Shown in pieces: positions 33,887 through 45,642 of a stretch of DNA of 64,000 nucleotides (within the stretch, counting starts at the first letter, position 1; every line of letters begins with the position of its first letter). The notes under the pieces were generated by a model. That model searched no databases, was not told the DNA's origin, and worked only from the letters and a program-made list of their open reading frames with translations. Made by a program: the position numbers and the translations under genes. The DNA comes from Isoetes taiwanensis (lineage: Eukaryota > Streptophyta > Lycopodiopsida > Isoetales > Isoetaceae): NCBI GenBank assembly GCA_021234155.1, contig JAJEKV010000512.1, positions 62,001 through 126,000 on the forward strand. The letters are read 5' to 3'.

Positions 33887-34869
33887 TCATATGAATATTT
33901 TGGCAGAAAAAGAGAAGAGACCAGTCCAAACCCCCGTGAGATTTGGTCAAAACAAGCATCCCCCTCTATAATTATTCAAGGTAGTTCCAAACGAAGAAAT
34001 TATGGTGGTGCAAACTAGAAGCATGAATGAAGCTCTCAAGGCTGAACTAAGCAGGCATTCTACCGCCAGCCCCGTACTAATTGTGGTAGTAGAAATCACC
34101 GCCAAACCATAGCTCCACCCCTCAAAGAAAATATTATGGTAAAAAAGATCAGACTTTGATGAGGTAGATGTTTTGCTTAAGTACCCTCTAAGGTGAGTGT
34201 GGATCTTTTACTTTATTAAAGATTGCAACCTAGTTATAGAAAAAAAAAGGGCAAACTAATGGTGAGGTGATTGTGGAATTTTACCGACATTTTTCACCTT
34301 TTATTCTATACAAAGATGAAGAAGAATCCCTTTGAGCATCTATACATGTACCAACAAGCTTAGGAGGGTATACTTTAATGTGTTACTGGATGGTGGGTTC
34401 CCCAAATACATGCCATCATATTATGAAGAAATGTGGTTTTGAGGTGGATAAGAAAGCCCTTATGTTATTAAAACTTATAATGCTAAGATTTCCCTATTGA
34501 TGTGACTAAAGCCATGTTAACACGTAAGGCATAACCAGCCTCGCTAACTTTATTGTGGTGTCTTTTGAAGATATAGAGATGAACTGATATCTATGAGGAC
34601 TTTTAATGGGAAGGGATAGCTACAATGGATAGGCCGCCTCGCAACCTTAAGGGAGATGCAAACCATCTCCAATGGCTCGTGATCGCCACAATTTTATAAA
34701 CAACAAGAGGGGTCTTACAAGAGGAAGAGATACTTTATTAAAGAAATGCTAATTGAAGAACCTTTTGGGATCTTACGGTGTAAAAAAATATACATACACC
34801 AAGAAAATATGAGATGGTTCCTCTTATTATGGAAAGTGCACCTCTCAAGATACAAGGACCAACAGGTTC

Positions 34870-35240
34870 TTATGGTTTGATGGAGGTATTCTTAAAAATT
34901 AAATGTTGCATCATTCACGCTATTTTGAAAGACTCTTTCTCACAAACTTTTAGCTAAAGTAGGAAGGATCTTTCCTCAAGTCACTTCTAATGTGGCGTAA
35001 TATAAAGCTTTGATTGCGTCCCAGAAGATAAATCTATGAATATTGCCAATATTCATTTATGGTGATTCACAATTAATCAGCAGACAAGTTTTCAAGAGAC
35101 TATCAAACAAAAAAATGCGATATTGAGTTTTTTGAAGAATCAAGCACGGGAGTGCTCGAAGTTTTGCTTCATGGGAAATCACTCATATCCCCGTGAGAAT
35201 GTAATTTTGAAGCTGATGCTTGTGTAGGGAGACTCTCATG
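34870..35240 (+). pseudogene. RNase H-like domain upstream of RT
   Basis: WFDGG (first Asp, 34,874), then NVA-stop-YKALIAS (34,991; the expected Glu codon GAA reads TAA), then YGDSQLISRQVF (35,059; further Asp) and a THIPRE-like stretch followed by EADAC in another frame. The D, E, D spacing and the 'VAEYxAL' and 'YGDSQL' motifs define RNase H, the enzyme that degrades RNA in RNA:DNA hybrids. The wording is closer to the archaeal-type RNase H (aRNH) added to plant Tat elements than to the native gypsy RNase H. Its place before RT is unusual. Confidence 0.7.
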
Positions 35241-35399
35241 TCACATTTAACCGAGGGAGCTATTCCCTTAAGATGATCTTGATGACAAATGGCAAAAGCG
35301 ACTGGCCCTATTTTTGACCATTGATGCATCGTAAAAAGGAGACCAAGAGATTGTAATTACTAAGAATGGTAAGACTAACCTTGTTTGTTGGGGATTGAT

Positions 35400-36330
35400 T
35401 GAATATCAAAACAAAGAAAACATACAAGTGTTTTTTGAAGAAAGGAAAGATGTATTTGCTTGGGATTATTCGAGCTATGTGCATCAAAATCATGTATGTC
35501 AATTTGAAATTAAGATTAAAGAAGGTTGTAAACCCCTGCTTTCAAAAACTAAGAAGGATTAATGCTTCAATAATGGGACTAATTAAAGATGAATTGATAA
35601 GATGTTGATGCGTGTGTTGTTATTGAAATTATTAATCCGTATCGGGTATCTTGTATTGTTCCCTTGGGAGAAAAAAGTGGTGCTTTAAGAATTTGCATTG
35701 ACTATCGAGACCTCAACAAACTACCATCAAAGATTGTTACCCTTTGCCCTTCTTAGAAGAGAGATCTTATATGTCAGAAAGGTAAAGAGGGTACCATTTT
35801 AGATGGCTTCTCGTGATTCAATCGATTAGTATTAAAGAAGAAGACCAACCCAAGACCTCTTTATTACCCCTTGGGGAACTTTATGCAATGAAAAGAATGC
35901 CTTTTTGGACTCAATGAATGCACCGCTACTTTCTCCAGAGAGCCATGGATGTTATTTTTAGGCCTATGTCTCCCTCAAGAATTTAGAGTTTATTTGATGA
36001 CCTTTGTTTAGGATCTCACCCTACTAATCATTTGGAATTGTTGGCAAAAATATGTTCTTTTGTGTAGGGAATTGAGTCAACCTTAATCCAAAGAAATGTA
36101 TTTTTTTGCATCCAAAGGACAACTTTTTGGGACACCTAGGTATCCAACAATGGTATACATGTGTGGCACAAGAAGAGGTTGAAGCTCTAAAAAACTGTGC
36201 CCCCAAAAACTTGGAAGGTGTCAAAAGTTTTATTGGCATGACCAGTTTCTCGATGATGTATATTCCTAATTTTGCTCACATTATAAGTCCTATTTCTAAG
36301 CCGACAAGAATAGGATTTCCAAACTCGAGA
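35400..36330 (+). pseudogene. Reverse transcriptase fragment
   Basis: Begins with EERKDVFAWDYSS and IKEGCKP (35,440-35,540), the usual N-terminal lead of gypsy RTs, then RIGYLVLFPW and FALTIE-like pieces. It ends with LNPKKCIFLHPK, FLGHLGIQQW, GVKSFIGM and YIPNFAHIISPISK (36,080-36,300), the thumb and connection region. The YxDD catalytic box is not readable; the region around 35,940-36,010 where it should be is frameshifted (...YVSLKNLEFI then a stop). Non-functional. Confidence 0.85.
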
Positions 36331-36469
36331 GCAAGTATGTTCCCCGTGGCCACATGGATTAGAGTTAAGAGTCTTTGAGTTGCTTATAAAGTCCATTTGT
36401 GAAGCAACTCCTAAAACCAGATTTGGCCAAGCCATTTGAGGTCTACATTACTATTACTTAAAAAGGCCA

Positions 36470-36860
36470 TAGGCTAATTAGCTATTCTCGGCAGACAAGC
36501 ACACCATAGTTTTTGCCAAGAAACAAAGGAGTTCAACCGAAGAAAATATACCGGAATGGAGAAAGTGTCCGCTTCTCATGTTTCTATTGATGTGACAAGG
36601 TCATTTATTATTGAAGAGTTCGACAAGTTTATATGAAGCAAAATCCAACAGGTTTGTTATTTGGTAAGGCTACTTTAAAACCAAAAATTCAAAGGTGGGC
36701 TTGCAAGTTACAAACCTTTGATATTTCTATAAAAGAGTTACATCAAGTGAAGAGTCCCGCCTTTTACTTACCTTATATCTTCTTTGACCATGAAGATGTA
36801 GTAGAAGTTGTTGACTTTGTGGATGCCTTAGCTATATTTACAAATGCAAGATGATGATGA
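36470..36860 (+). pseudogene. Gypsy RNase H fragment after RT
   Basis: PTGLLFGKATLKPKIQRWAC then KLQTFDISIKELHQVKSPA in the frame 36,633-36,854 matches the C-terminal part of the native gypsy RNase H ('RxxRWxxxLxxFDxxIxxxxGKxxxxADxLSR'). This is the expected position for the standard RNase H, so the domain at 34,870 is additional. Confidence 0.75.
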
Positions 36861-37009
36861 GCGTGGCCAACAAGATTGGCAGCCTACCTATAAAGAATTT
36901 TCTACAATTTAAGGAGATGCCCTCTTGATTGACCTCGAGCCAAAGAAAGGAGATTTAAAAGAAAAAGGTGCAAGCTCAAAATGATTAATGATGTTTTTAT
37001 GTAAAGTCA

Positions 37010-37800
37010 ATCGTGGATGGTCTATTATTAAGGTGTGTCAATGAAGAAGAACCGCCTTTGATCATTAGAGAAATGCATGAAGGAATATGTGGAGGCCATT
37101 TTGTCGGAGATACTAACGCCAAAAAAATTCTCGTGTCGATATTATTGGCCTACAATATTTAAAGATTGCTATATCGCTATAAAAATCTAAGGCTTTCACA
37201 AGTGCCAAAATATTTGGCAAAAGGATCCTTCTCCCAAATTTACTAAATTTCATAATTTCTCCAGTGGCCCTTCCAAATTTGGGGATTAGATTATATTGGT
37301 CCTATTAATCCTCTTCTCGCAGGAAAACACGATATTATTGTAGCAAGATTATTTCACCAAATGGGCAGAGGCAATTCCTTTGAGACAAATTTAATGCCAT
37401 CACAACAAAGAAAGTTCTTACATGAGTATATTTTGTGCACGGCTTGGTATTCCTTTACAATTACATTCTCGATAGAGGCACCCTTTGTGGAATGAAGTAT
37501 TACTAATTTATTGGCCATTCTTAAAGTCAAACATACCAAGAGTTCCTCCTACTATCCTTTTCAAGGTAATGGTCAAGGTTACTAATAAAGTTTTGAAGGG
37601 CATTTTGCGTAAAAAAAAGGGGATGATAATCAAAAAAGGATTGGCATGTTAAATCGTGGATGCCCTATGGGCTTATAGAGTTACCATTAAAGCAAAGAAC
37701 CACTCATACCCCTTTAACTTAGTTTATGGAATTGAAGCCTGGCTTCCAAAGTAGAGCTTGAGCTTCCATCTCCCAGGTTAGCTCATAAGTCGCGGTTTGC
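37010..37800 (+). pseudogene. Integrase fragment
   Basis: REMHEGICGGHFVGD at 37,067 begins the HHCC zinc domain. SRYYWPTIFKD-type sequence follows. GLDYIGPINP (37,287) carries the first catalytic Asp; DYFTKWAEAIPLRQ (37,347) and LGIPLQLHS (about 37,446) lead to the second, broken by a stop. The C-terminal signature DALWAYRVTIKAKNHSYPFN and VYGIEA lies at about 37,660. Frame changes occur between each block. Integrase inserts element cDNA into the genome. Confidence 0.85.
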
Positions 37801-38130
37801 CTTTTGAGCATGCTTTTAAAAGCTGTGAAAGATTGGATACCTTATTGCATTTAGAAGAATATAGAATGGAAGCCGAGAATGCCAACTTACTTAAAAGTTA
37901 TGATTTGGCAGCTTTCAAAGCCGCCATAAAAATACAAGGATCTTCAAGACCGAGAATTAGTTCGAAAAATGGAATAAATCAAGGAGGACTCGCCAAGAAG
38001 TTTGAGAATCTTTGGAGGGACCCTATGAAGTGTTGGAACCGGGCAGCACCAATTCATATTGGCAAAAGGAATTAACTTCGTGTTTGTCACCCCAAATCCT
38101 ATCAACACTATTCACTTGAAGAGGTAATCG

Positions 38131-39088
38131 ATCAGCACATTTGTTTGTCCCTTTTATGCTCTAGAATTTAAACAAGTTAGAATTAAAGTTAGATACTAGA
38201 TAGGTTGGATTCCACTTTGTCTTAAATTTAGGACTAATGTCTTCATTAAGTTTATGTTTGCAGATTAGCCAAGATGAAGGATGAGGAATCAAATATTTTT
38301 CAAACTAAGGGGATTTTGCAGAGAATTAATTGCCAAGTGTCACTTGCAAAGAGCACCCTTTGTCCAATTGGGAGGAAAACATTTTCAAATACCATGCCTC
38401 CCCAAGAGGTCCCCGCAAATCCGCACCAGGCTACCATTCATTTAACTCGATTTTAGTTTCTCAGATTTTTGCACTCAAGTCATTTCAGCTTCACCATCAT
38501 AGCAAAAAGGATTTTAAAGAAGTGTCAAGCTTTTAATTTGTTTTGTATGCGGGTCGCCATGACAAAGTGCACCTTTTCTCCATCTTTTATTCACCATCCG
38601 CAAGAACAAGTTTAATTTGGTCCCCGCTTCCATCCATTCATCTACCATTCTTTTTACATCTTGTTTTCTTTCATTCTAAAAGAAGCACTCGGCAAATTTT
38701 CACCACCATAGCAGAGTTGCATTTTTTTCAAGGGTCGAATGCATACATTTTTGTTTTGGCAGATCTCACTTTCAACCTCACTTTGTACACTCTACCTCCA
38801 TCACTATCCTACCATATCCATACTCATTCTTCACATACATTTTCTTGTTTTTGGCTTAAATTCAAACATTTACACATTCATCCCACCTCATACACCTCTA
38901 CTTCCACCACCACTTCACCATGTTTACACTCATTTTTACCTCTCACCCTTTCCACACCACCATATTCACCTCCATTCCATCAACACTTCTGACCTTACAT
39001 TCTCTTTCTACCATAATCCTCATTCATACACTTTGAGCAGATATGAAGACCCCTTTATGGTCGAGGGGACCAGCCATTTTCTTGTTTT
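38131..39088. other. Non-coding 3' part of gypsy element or flank, pyrimidine-rich
   Basis: The sequence at 38,560-39,020 is T/C/A-rich with a 149-codon frame that I judge spurious. A 65-bp block at 38,196-38,262 (AGATAGGTTGGATT, CACTTTGTCTTAAA, GGACTAAT, TCTTCATTAAG) recurs once in the 2-kb array at about 56,364-56,425. Confidence 0.5.
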
Positions 39089-39111
39089 ATAGATGTTGCC
39101 CCCAAAGGGCA
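39089..39111. other. Small perfect hairpin
   Basis: ATGTTGCCC and GGGCAACAT are separated by CCAAA, a 9-bp stem. It resembles the AGCCCAAAGGGCT end of the solo LTR at 13,590 and may mark an LTR start, but no partner was found. Confidence 0.4.
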
Positions 39112-39578
39112 ACATACATAATTGATTGGCTTGTTTGCTAAGAGTTAGAGACTTGGTAGTCAACATTGGTGTGAAGGTCATGATCTTTATCTTCAAGGTC
39201 AACTCTCATAAGAAATGCTTCATTTGAGGTCAAAGGATGCTTATAATGTTTTGGGTAAGAAGTTTGGAAGATACCTTTTGAAAATTGGAAGCTAGAGTTT
39301 GAAGACCCCTATGGTAAACTAGAATCTTTTTGCCCCAAATTGCCCCCTTCACATTCCTCCATGCCCCTCTCATTTTTTTGCCTTGATTCCCCAACCCCCT
39401 CATTCTATCACAAACTCCTTTCTATTTCATATGCCATCCTACTTTTTGCCCGCTCCTTTGGAAAATAAATTTATGTCAAAACTCTAGGTGAATAACCTAG
39501 GTATCATTCTAGATGCCATAAGGATGCCATATGCCACGGCAAGGCCATATATGCTCCCAACCTCGGAGGTACGGAGCA
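39112..39578. other. Unassigned sequence left of the 2-kb array
   Basis: No gene. The last five bases (GAGCA, 39,574-39,578) directly precede the first LTR and would be half of a TSD if the array was seeded by one insertion. Confidence 0.4.
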
Positions 39579-41607
39579 TGATATGGTAAATGGGAGTGGC
39601 TCAACGCTGGTCTTGTGGACTAGCATGGGTGTGGAGAAGGGCAAACTAATAGCATGGCAAGGCAATTAAAAAAGGCAATTGTAAAAGGCAATTAAAAGGC
39701 AATTGTAATGGTTATGGTCAAATAATATCTATTAAGCCAAGCTAATCTTCTTGATAATATCTCGGTCAAAAAAAGCAGCTTCGCGCCAACTTCAAACGCC
39801 ATATCTCAACTGAATATAAGTCTGATTATTGCGACCCGGGGCTCATTGAAAGCTCTCGATTGTCTAGTTTCCGGATTGGGGTCGTCCATTCTAACTCCTT
39901 GTGGATCGTGAGATATCGCAAAAGAGTGGCCGTGGGTCGACTGGACTACTACCCAAGATTGCCTTTTTGAAGAGAACCAAGCTACTTGCCTAGAAATTGC
40001 CTTTAGCTTCTTCTTGCTGTTAAAGACCGCTAGTTCTCAACACCGGTTAGTCGGTTGGGTGGAGAAACTGCCATTATTTGCCTTGTATTGAGAATCTTCC
40101 CTCTAGTTTTGTGAACTAGAGCCTGATCATTCCGGAAGCTATTGGTGTAGTTCATATCAATTGGTGTAACTCGATCTTATGTTTCATTGGATCTCAGTGC
40201 TTATTTGACTTCTTATTTCATACTTAGATCATTTTGTCATTGCTAAAGGTTTATTCTTGTGGATTCTCAGAGCAAACCTAGGCAGTTTACGTGACATTTA
40301 GATTATGATTTGTTTGAGGAGATCCGGTATCCTATTTAGAGGAGATAAAAGGTATGGTTTTATTGTTGTGAACCTATAAAAAGGTATGGTTTATTGTTGT
40401 GAACCATATCAATTGGTATCAGAGCCAAGCTATTCCTAAAGATTTAAAAGACTTAGGTACAGGCCGGAGATTGCAAAAGCGGAATAGAGGACCTTATTCG
40501 CTATTCTTGATGTTTGTAAGTCATCTAGTTGGTGCTAGTGATTGAAAACGTGGAATAGAATTCCCTCCACCTGAAAATCTAAATGATTTTCTTCCTATGA
40601 ATTTCAAATTTTAACTTCTTGGATCATTCTTTTCCAATCCGATTCTACCCAGAGTAATCAACCTTTCGATATCAAAGATGACAAAATTATTTGTTGCAGG
40701 AAATATATAGGTGTGATTGGTGATGTGGAATAAGTAGAGGAAATTAATTTCAATCTTCCTTATCAATCCATTTCATTTGCCAAAATGGATCTCCTTCCAA
40801 CTGCTTCCAACAGAATCCACAATCCATCTCCTTGGCCAAGATGGATCTCTGCTTGAAACTTTCCCTGACCTACAAAGCAGGGACGGATCAATCTTTCTCG
40901 AATCCTTTTATCCTTGATAAATCTTGAACTATTCCAAACTAAACGAAGTTTAGTGTGGTCCATTGTTTTAGTAAGATGTCTTAATAATGAATATCCGTTT
41001 GTAAGAAATTGTAGTTTAAAAGTAGAGGTGACTTCAAAATCATTAAAGATTTTAAAGGATTTGTGCCTTTAGAGAAATTGTAAATCTATTTTATAATTTT
41101 GTTGCTTCCTTTCAATGAATGATCATGCCATTAATAGTTGCACAATGGTTGGTGCCATAAGTGTTGATGTTAATTGGTGGATGACATTGAAATTCTAGAT
41201 TGGTGTCTAGAGTTTTATTTTTTAAAGAGTTTAAAATTTTGAAACCGTTGGAGCCTCTGTGCTTCCAACAAGAACTTTTGATCTTTTCTTAATCTTGTCT
41301 TTATCTTAAAATTTAAATTTTATCTAGTAGATCTTAAGCTTTGCTAATATATCTCAAAAAGAATAATCAAATCTTCTTGAATCTTTATCTTAATCTTTAG
41401 CCACAACAGCTTGTGATTGTCATAAATAGTTTTTTGGTGCTATTTTATGAAGATTTCATAATACTAGTCTTTGGTCCTTAAAATGGATTGAGTTGGTGTT
41501 CATGTACAAATTGAGTTGGTCCTCAATTGGATAAATTAAGTAGGTGCTTAATTTGTTTATGGACACAATCTTCTGAGGTCAGTGCCTTCAGTAAAAAAGG
41601 GTGATTT
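39579..41607 (+). mobile_element. Array unit 1 (LTR 39,579-40,411)
   Basis: Boundary unit. The LTR start is shortened by about 8 bp compared with the others. PBS intact at 40,414-40,426. The purine run before the next LTR is altered (AAAAAAGGGTGATT). Among the more diverged copies, as expected at an array edge. Confidence 0.9.
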
Positions 41608-43635
41608 TGATATGGATATGGTAGCTTTTGGGGAGTGGCCTTGAACGTTGGTCTTGTGGACTAGCATGGGTGTGTGAGAAGGGCAAACTGATAAAGGTGG
41701 CAAGTGGCAATTGAAAGGTGCAATTGTAAAAGGCAATTAAAAGGCAATTAAAAGGCAATTGTAATGGTTATGGTCAAATAATATCTATTTAAGCCAAGCT
41801 AATCTTCTTGATATAATATCTCAAATCCAAAAAATAGCAGTTTCAAAAGGCCAATTTCAAACGCTCATATCTCAGCGAATATAAGTCTGATTATTATGAC
41901 CCAGGGCTCATTGGAAAGCTCTCAGTGTCTAGTTTCCGGATTGGGGTCGCCCATTCGATAACTCCTTGTGGATCGTGAGATATCGCCAAAAGAGGCCGTG
42001 GGTCAGACGATCAGCATGTACCAAGATTGCCTTTTTGAAGAGAACCAAGCTACTTGCCTAGAAATTGTTTTAGCTTTTCGCTTTGTTTAGACTGCTAGAT
42101 TCTCAACACCTATCTGCGGGTTGGGTGGAGAACCCGCCATTATTTGCCTTGTATTGAGAATCTTCCTCTAGTTTTGGTGAACTAGAGCCGGATCATTTCG
42201 AGCTATTGGTGTAGTTCATATCAATTGGTGTAACTTCAGATCTTATGTTCATTGGATCCGGCTTATTTGACTTCTTATTTCATACTTAGATCATTTTGTC
42301 ATTGCTAAAGGTTTATTCTCATGGATTACAGAGCAAAACCTAGGCTTCATGACACAGATTATGATTTGTTTGAGGAGATCCGCATCCTATTTAGAGGAGA
42401 TAAAAGGTATGGTTTATTGTTGTGAACCTATAAAAGGTATGGTTTATTGTTGTGAACCATATCAATTGGTATCAGAGCCAAGCTATTCCTAAAGATTGCA
42501 AAGACTTCCTACAGGCCGAGATTGCAAACGTGAATAGAGGACCTTATTCTGCTATTCTTGATGTTTGTAAGTCATCTAGTTGGTGCTAGTGATTGAAAAC
42601 TCGAATAGAATTCTCCACCAAAAATCTAAATGATTTTCTTCCTATGAATTTCAAATTTTAACTTCTTGGATCATTCTTTTTTCCAATCCGATTCTACCCG
42701 AGTAATCAACCTTTCGATATCAAGATGACAAAAATTATTTGTTGCAGGAAATATATATAGGTGGGTGATTGGTGATGTGAATAAGTAGAGGAAATTAAGC
42801 CTAATCTTCCTTATCAATCCATTTCATTTGCCAAAATGGATCTCCTTCCAATCAAGCTTCCAACTTAACTCCATCAATCCATCTCCTTGGCCAAGATGGA
42901 CTCATTGGAAACTTTTCCCTCGCATCTACAAAGTGGTGGGACGGATCAATCTTTCAACTCTTTATCCTTGATAAATCTTGAACTATTCCAAACTAAACGA
43001 GTTTAGTGTGGTCCATTGTTTTAGTAAGATGTCTTAATAATGAATATCCACTGTCAGAAGAAATTGTAGTTTAAAAGTAGAGGTGACTTCAAAATCATTA
43101 AAGATTTTAAAGGATTTGTGCCCTTTAGAGAAATTGTAAATCTATTTTATAATTTTTGTTGCTTCCTTTTCAATGAATGATCATGCCATTAATAGTTGCA
43201 CAAATGGTTGGTGCCATAAGTGTTGATGTTAATGGATGACATTGAAATTCTAGATTGGTGTCTAGAGTTTTGAGTTTAGTTGGCGCCATCGGGTTGAGCC
43301 CAAGTCTTCAACAAGAACCCTTGATCTTTTCTTAATCTTGTCTTTATCTTAAAATTTAAATTTTATCTAGTAGATCTTAAGCTTTGCTAATATATCTCAA
43401 AAGAATAATCAAATCTTCCCCGAATCTTTATCTTAATCTTTAGCCACAACAGCTTGTGATTGTCATAAATAGTTGGTGCTATTTTATGAAGTCATAATAC
43501 TAGTCTTTGGTCCTTAAAATGGATTGAGTTGGTGTTCATGTACAAATTGAGTTGGTCCTCAATTGGATAAATTAAGTTGGTGTTTAATTTGTTTATGGAC
43601 ACAACTCGAGGGCTTGCCTTCAAAAAGGGAGGAAT
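41608..43635 (+). mobile_element. Array unit 2 (LTR 41,608-42,464)
   Basis: Longest LTR of the set (857 bp). PBS intact at 42,467-42,479. Purine run intact before 43,636. Confidence 0.9.
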
Positions 43636-45642
43636 TGATATGGATATGGTAGCCCTGGGAGTGGCCTTGAACGCTGGTGTGGTGGACTTAGCATGGGTGT
43701 GTGAGAAGGGCAAACTAATAGCATGGCAAGGCAATTAAAAGGCAATTGTGAGGCAAATTAAAAGGCAATTGTAATGGTTATGGTCAAACAATACCTCTAA
43801 TGCCAAGCTAATCTTCTTGATAATATCTCAGTCAAAAATAGCAGTTTCAAAAAGGCCAATTTCAAACGCTCATATCTCAGCGAATATAAGTCTGATTATT
43901 GCGACCCAGGGCTCATTGGAAAGCTCTGGCGTCTAGTTTCCGGATTGGGGCCCATTCGTTCAACTCCTTGTGGATCGTGAGATATCGCTAAAAGAGTGGC
44001 CGTGGGTCAGACTGGACTGCACAGCCAAGATTGCCTTTTGAAGAGAACCAAGCTACTTGCCTAGAAATCAGCTTTAGCCTTCTGCCTTGTTGTTAATCTG
44101 CTAGTTCTCAACACCGCTGGTCCGGTTGGGTGGAGAATCGCCATTATTTGCTTTTGTATTGAGAATCTTCCTCTAGTTTTGGTGAACTAGAGCCGGATCA
44201 TTCCGAGCTATTGGTGTAGTTCATATCAATTGGTGTAACTCGTATCTTATGTTCATTGATCTGTGCTTATTTGACTTCTTATTTCATACTTAGATCATTT
44301 TGTCATTGCTAAAGGTTTATTCTGTGGATTCGTGAGCAAACCTAGCGGCTTCCACAGACACGCAGATTATGATTTGTTTGAGGAGATCCGCATCCTATTT
44401 AGAGGAGATAAAAGGTATGGTTTATTGTTGTGAACCTATAAAAGGTATGGTTTATTGTTGTGAACCATATCAATTGGTACGGTGAGCCAAGCTTATTCCT
44501 AAAGATTGCAAAGACTTCCGGTTGGTCCCGAGATTGCAAACAGGAATAGAGGACCTTATTCTGGCTATTCTTGATGTTTGTAAGTCATCTAGTTGGTGCT
44601 AGTGATTGCAAACCGAATAGAATTCTTCCACCTGAAAATCTAAATGATTTTCTTCCTATGAATTTCAAATTTTAACTCTTGGATCATTCTTTCCAATCCG
44701 ATTCTACCCTTAGTAATCAACCTTTCGATATCAAGATGACAAAATTATTTGTTGCAGAAATATATAGGTGCGTGTGATTGGTGATGTGGAATAAGTAGAG
44801 GAAATTAAGCCTAATCTTCCTTATCAATCCATTTCATTTGCCAAAATGGATCTCCTTCCAATCAAGCCTAAAGTAACTCCATAAATCCATCTCCTTGGCA
44901 AGATGGATCTCATGGAAACTTTTCCTCGTGATCTACAAAGTGACTCGGGATCAATCTTTCTCAACTCTTTATCCTTGATAAATTTTGAACTATTCCAAAC
45001 TAAACGAGTTTAGTGTGGTCCATTGTTTTAGTAAGATGTCTTAATAATGAATATCTGGCTCCAGAAGAAATTGTAGTTTAAAAGTAGAGGTGACTTCAAA
45101 ATCATAAAGATTTTAAAGGATTTGTGCCTTTAGAGAAATTGTAAATCTATTTTATAATTTTGTTGCTTCCTTTTCAATGAATGATCATGCCATTAATAGT
45201 TGCACAATGGTTGGTGCCATAAGTGTTGATGTTAATGGATGACATTGAAATTCTAGATTGGTGTCTAGAGTTTTGAGCAAAGAGTTGGCTTCACCGGTTG
45301 AGCTCTGCTTCAACAAGAACCCTTGATCTTTTTCTTAATCTTGTCTTTATCTTTAAAATTTAAATTTTATCTAGTAGATCTTAAGCTTTGCTAATATATC
45401 TCAAAAGAATAATCAAATCTTCCCTCAATCTTTATCTTAATCTTTAGCCACAACAGCTTGTGATTGTCATAAATAGTTGGTGCTATTTTATGAAGTCATA
45501 ATACTAGTTCTTGGTCCTTAAAATGGATTGAGTTGGTGTTCATGTACAAATTGAGTTGGTCCTCAATTGATAAATTAAGTTGGTGCTTAATTTGTTTATG
45601 GACACAACTCCAGGTCGGGCTTGCCTTCAAAAAGGGAGGAAT
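43636..45642 (+). mobile_element. Array unit 3 (LTR 43,636-44,472)
   Basis: PBS altered to TGGTACGGTGAGCC; the change falls at the CAG of the consensus. Confidence 0.9.

Larger units (their letters stand above)
32733..38130 (+). mobile_element. Decayed Ty3/gypsy retrotransposon, Tat-like
   Basis: Domain remnants occur in plus-strand order: gag (about 32,733-33,480), zinc knuckle (about 33,840), RNase H-like (34,870-35,240), reverse transcriptase (35,400-36,330), RNase H (36,470-36,860), integrase (37,010-37,800). All are broken by stops and frameshifts. No chromodomain is seen. The integrase end, with DALWAYRV and then FNLVYGIEA, resembles Tat/Athila-type elements, and an extra RNase H domain is a hallmark of Tat elements. 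No LTRs, PBS or TSD were identified. Confidence 0.85.

Noticed and set aside
33485-34860. A protease domain between gag and the first RNase H-like domain
   Set aside because: I looked for a D(T/S)G active-site context and found none I could defend; the stretch is too degraded.
38543-38992. 149-codon plus-strand frame
   Set aside because: Low-complexity S/T/H/F/P-rich sequence in a pyrimidine-rich stretch, with an equally open frame overlapping it; no domain.
39089-39111. Start of a 3' LTR for the gypsy element
   Set aside because: The hairpin is suggestive, but there is no second copy upstream of gag and no clear purine run directly before it.
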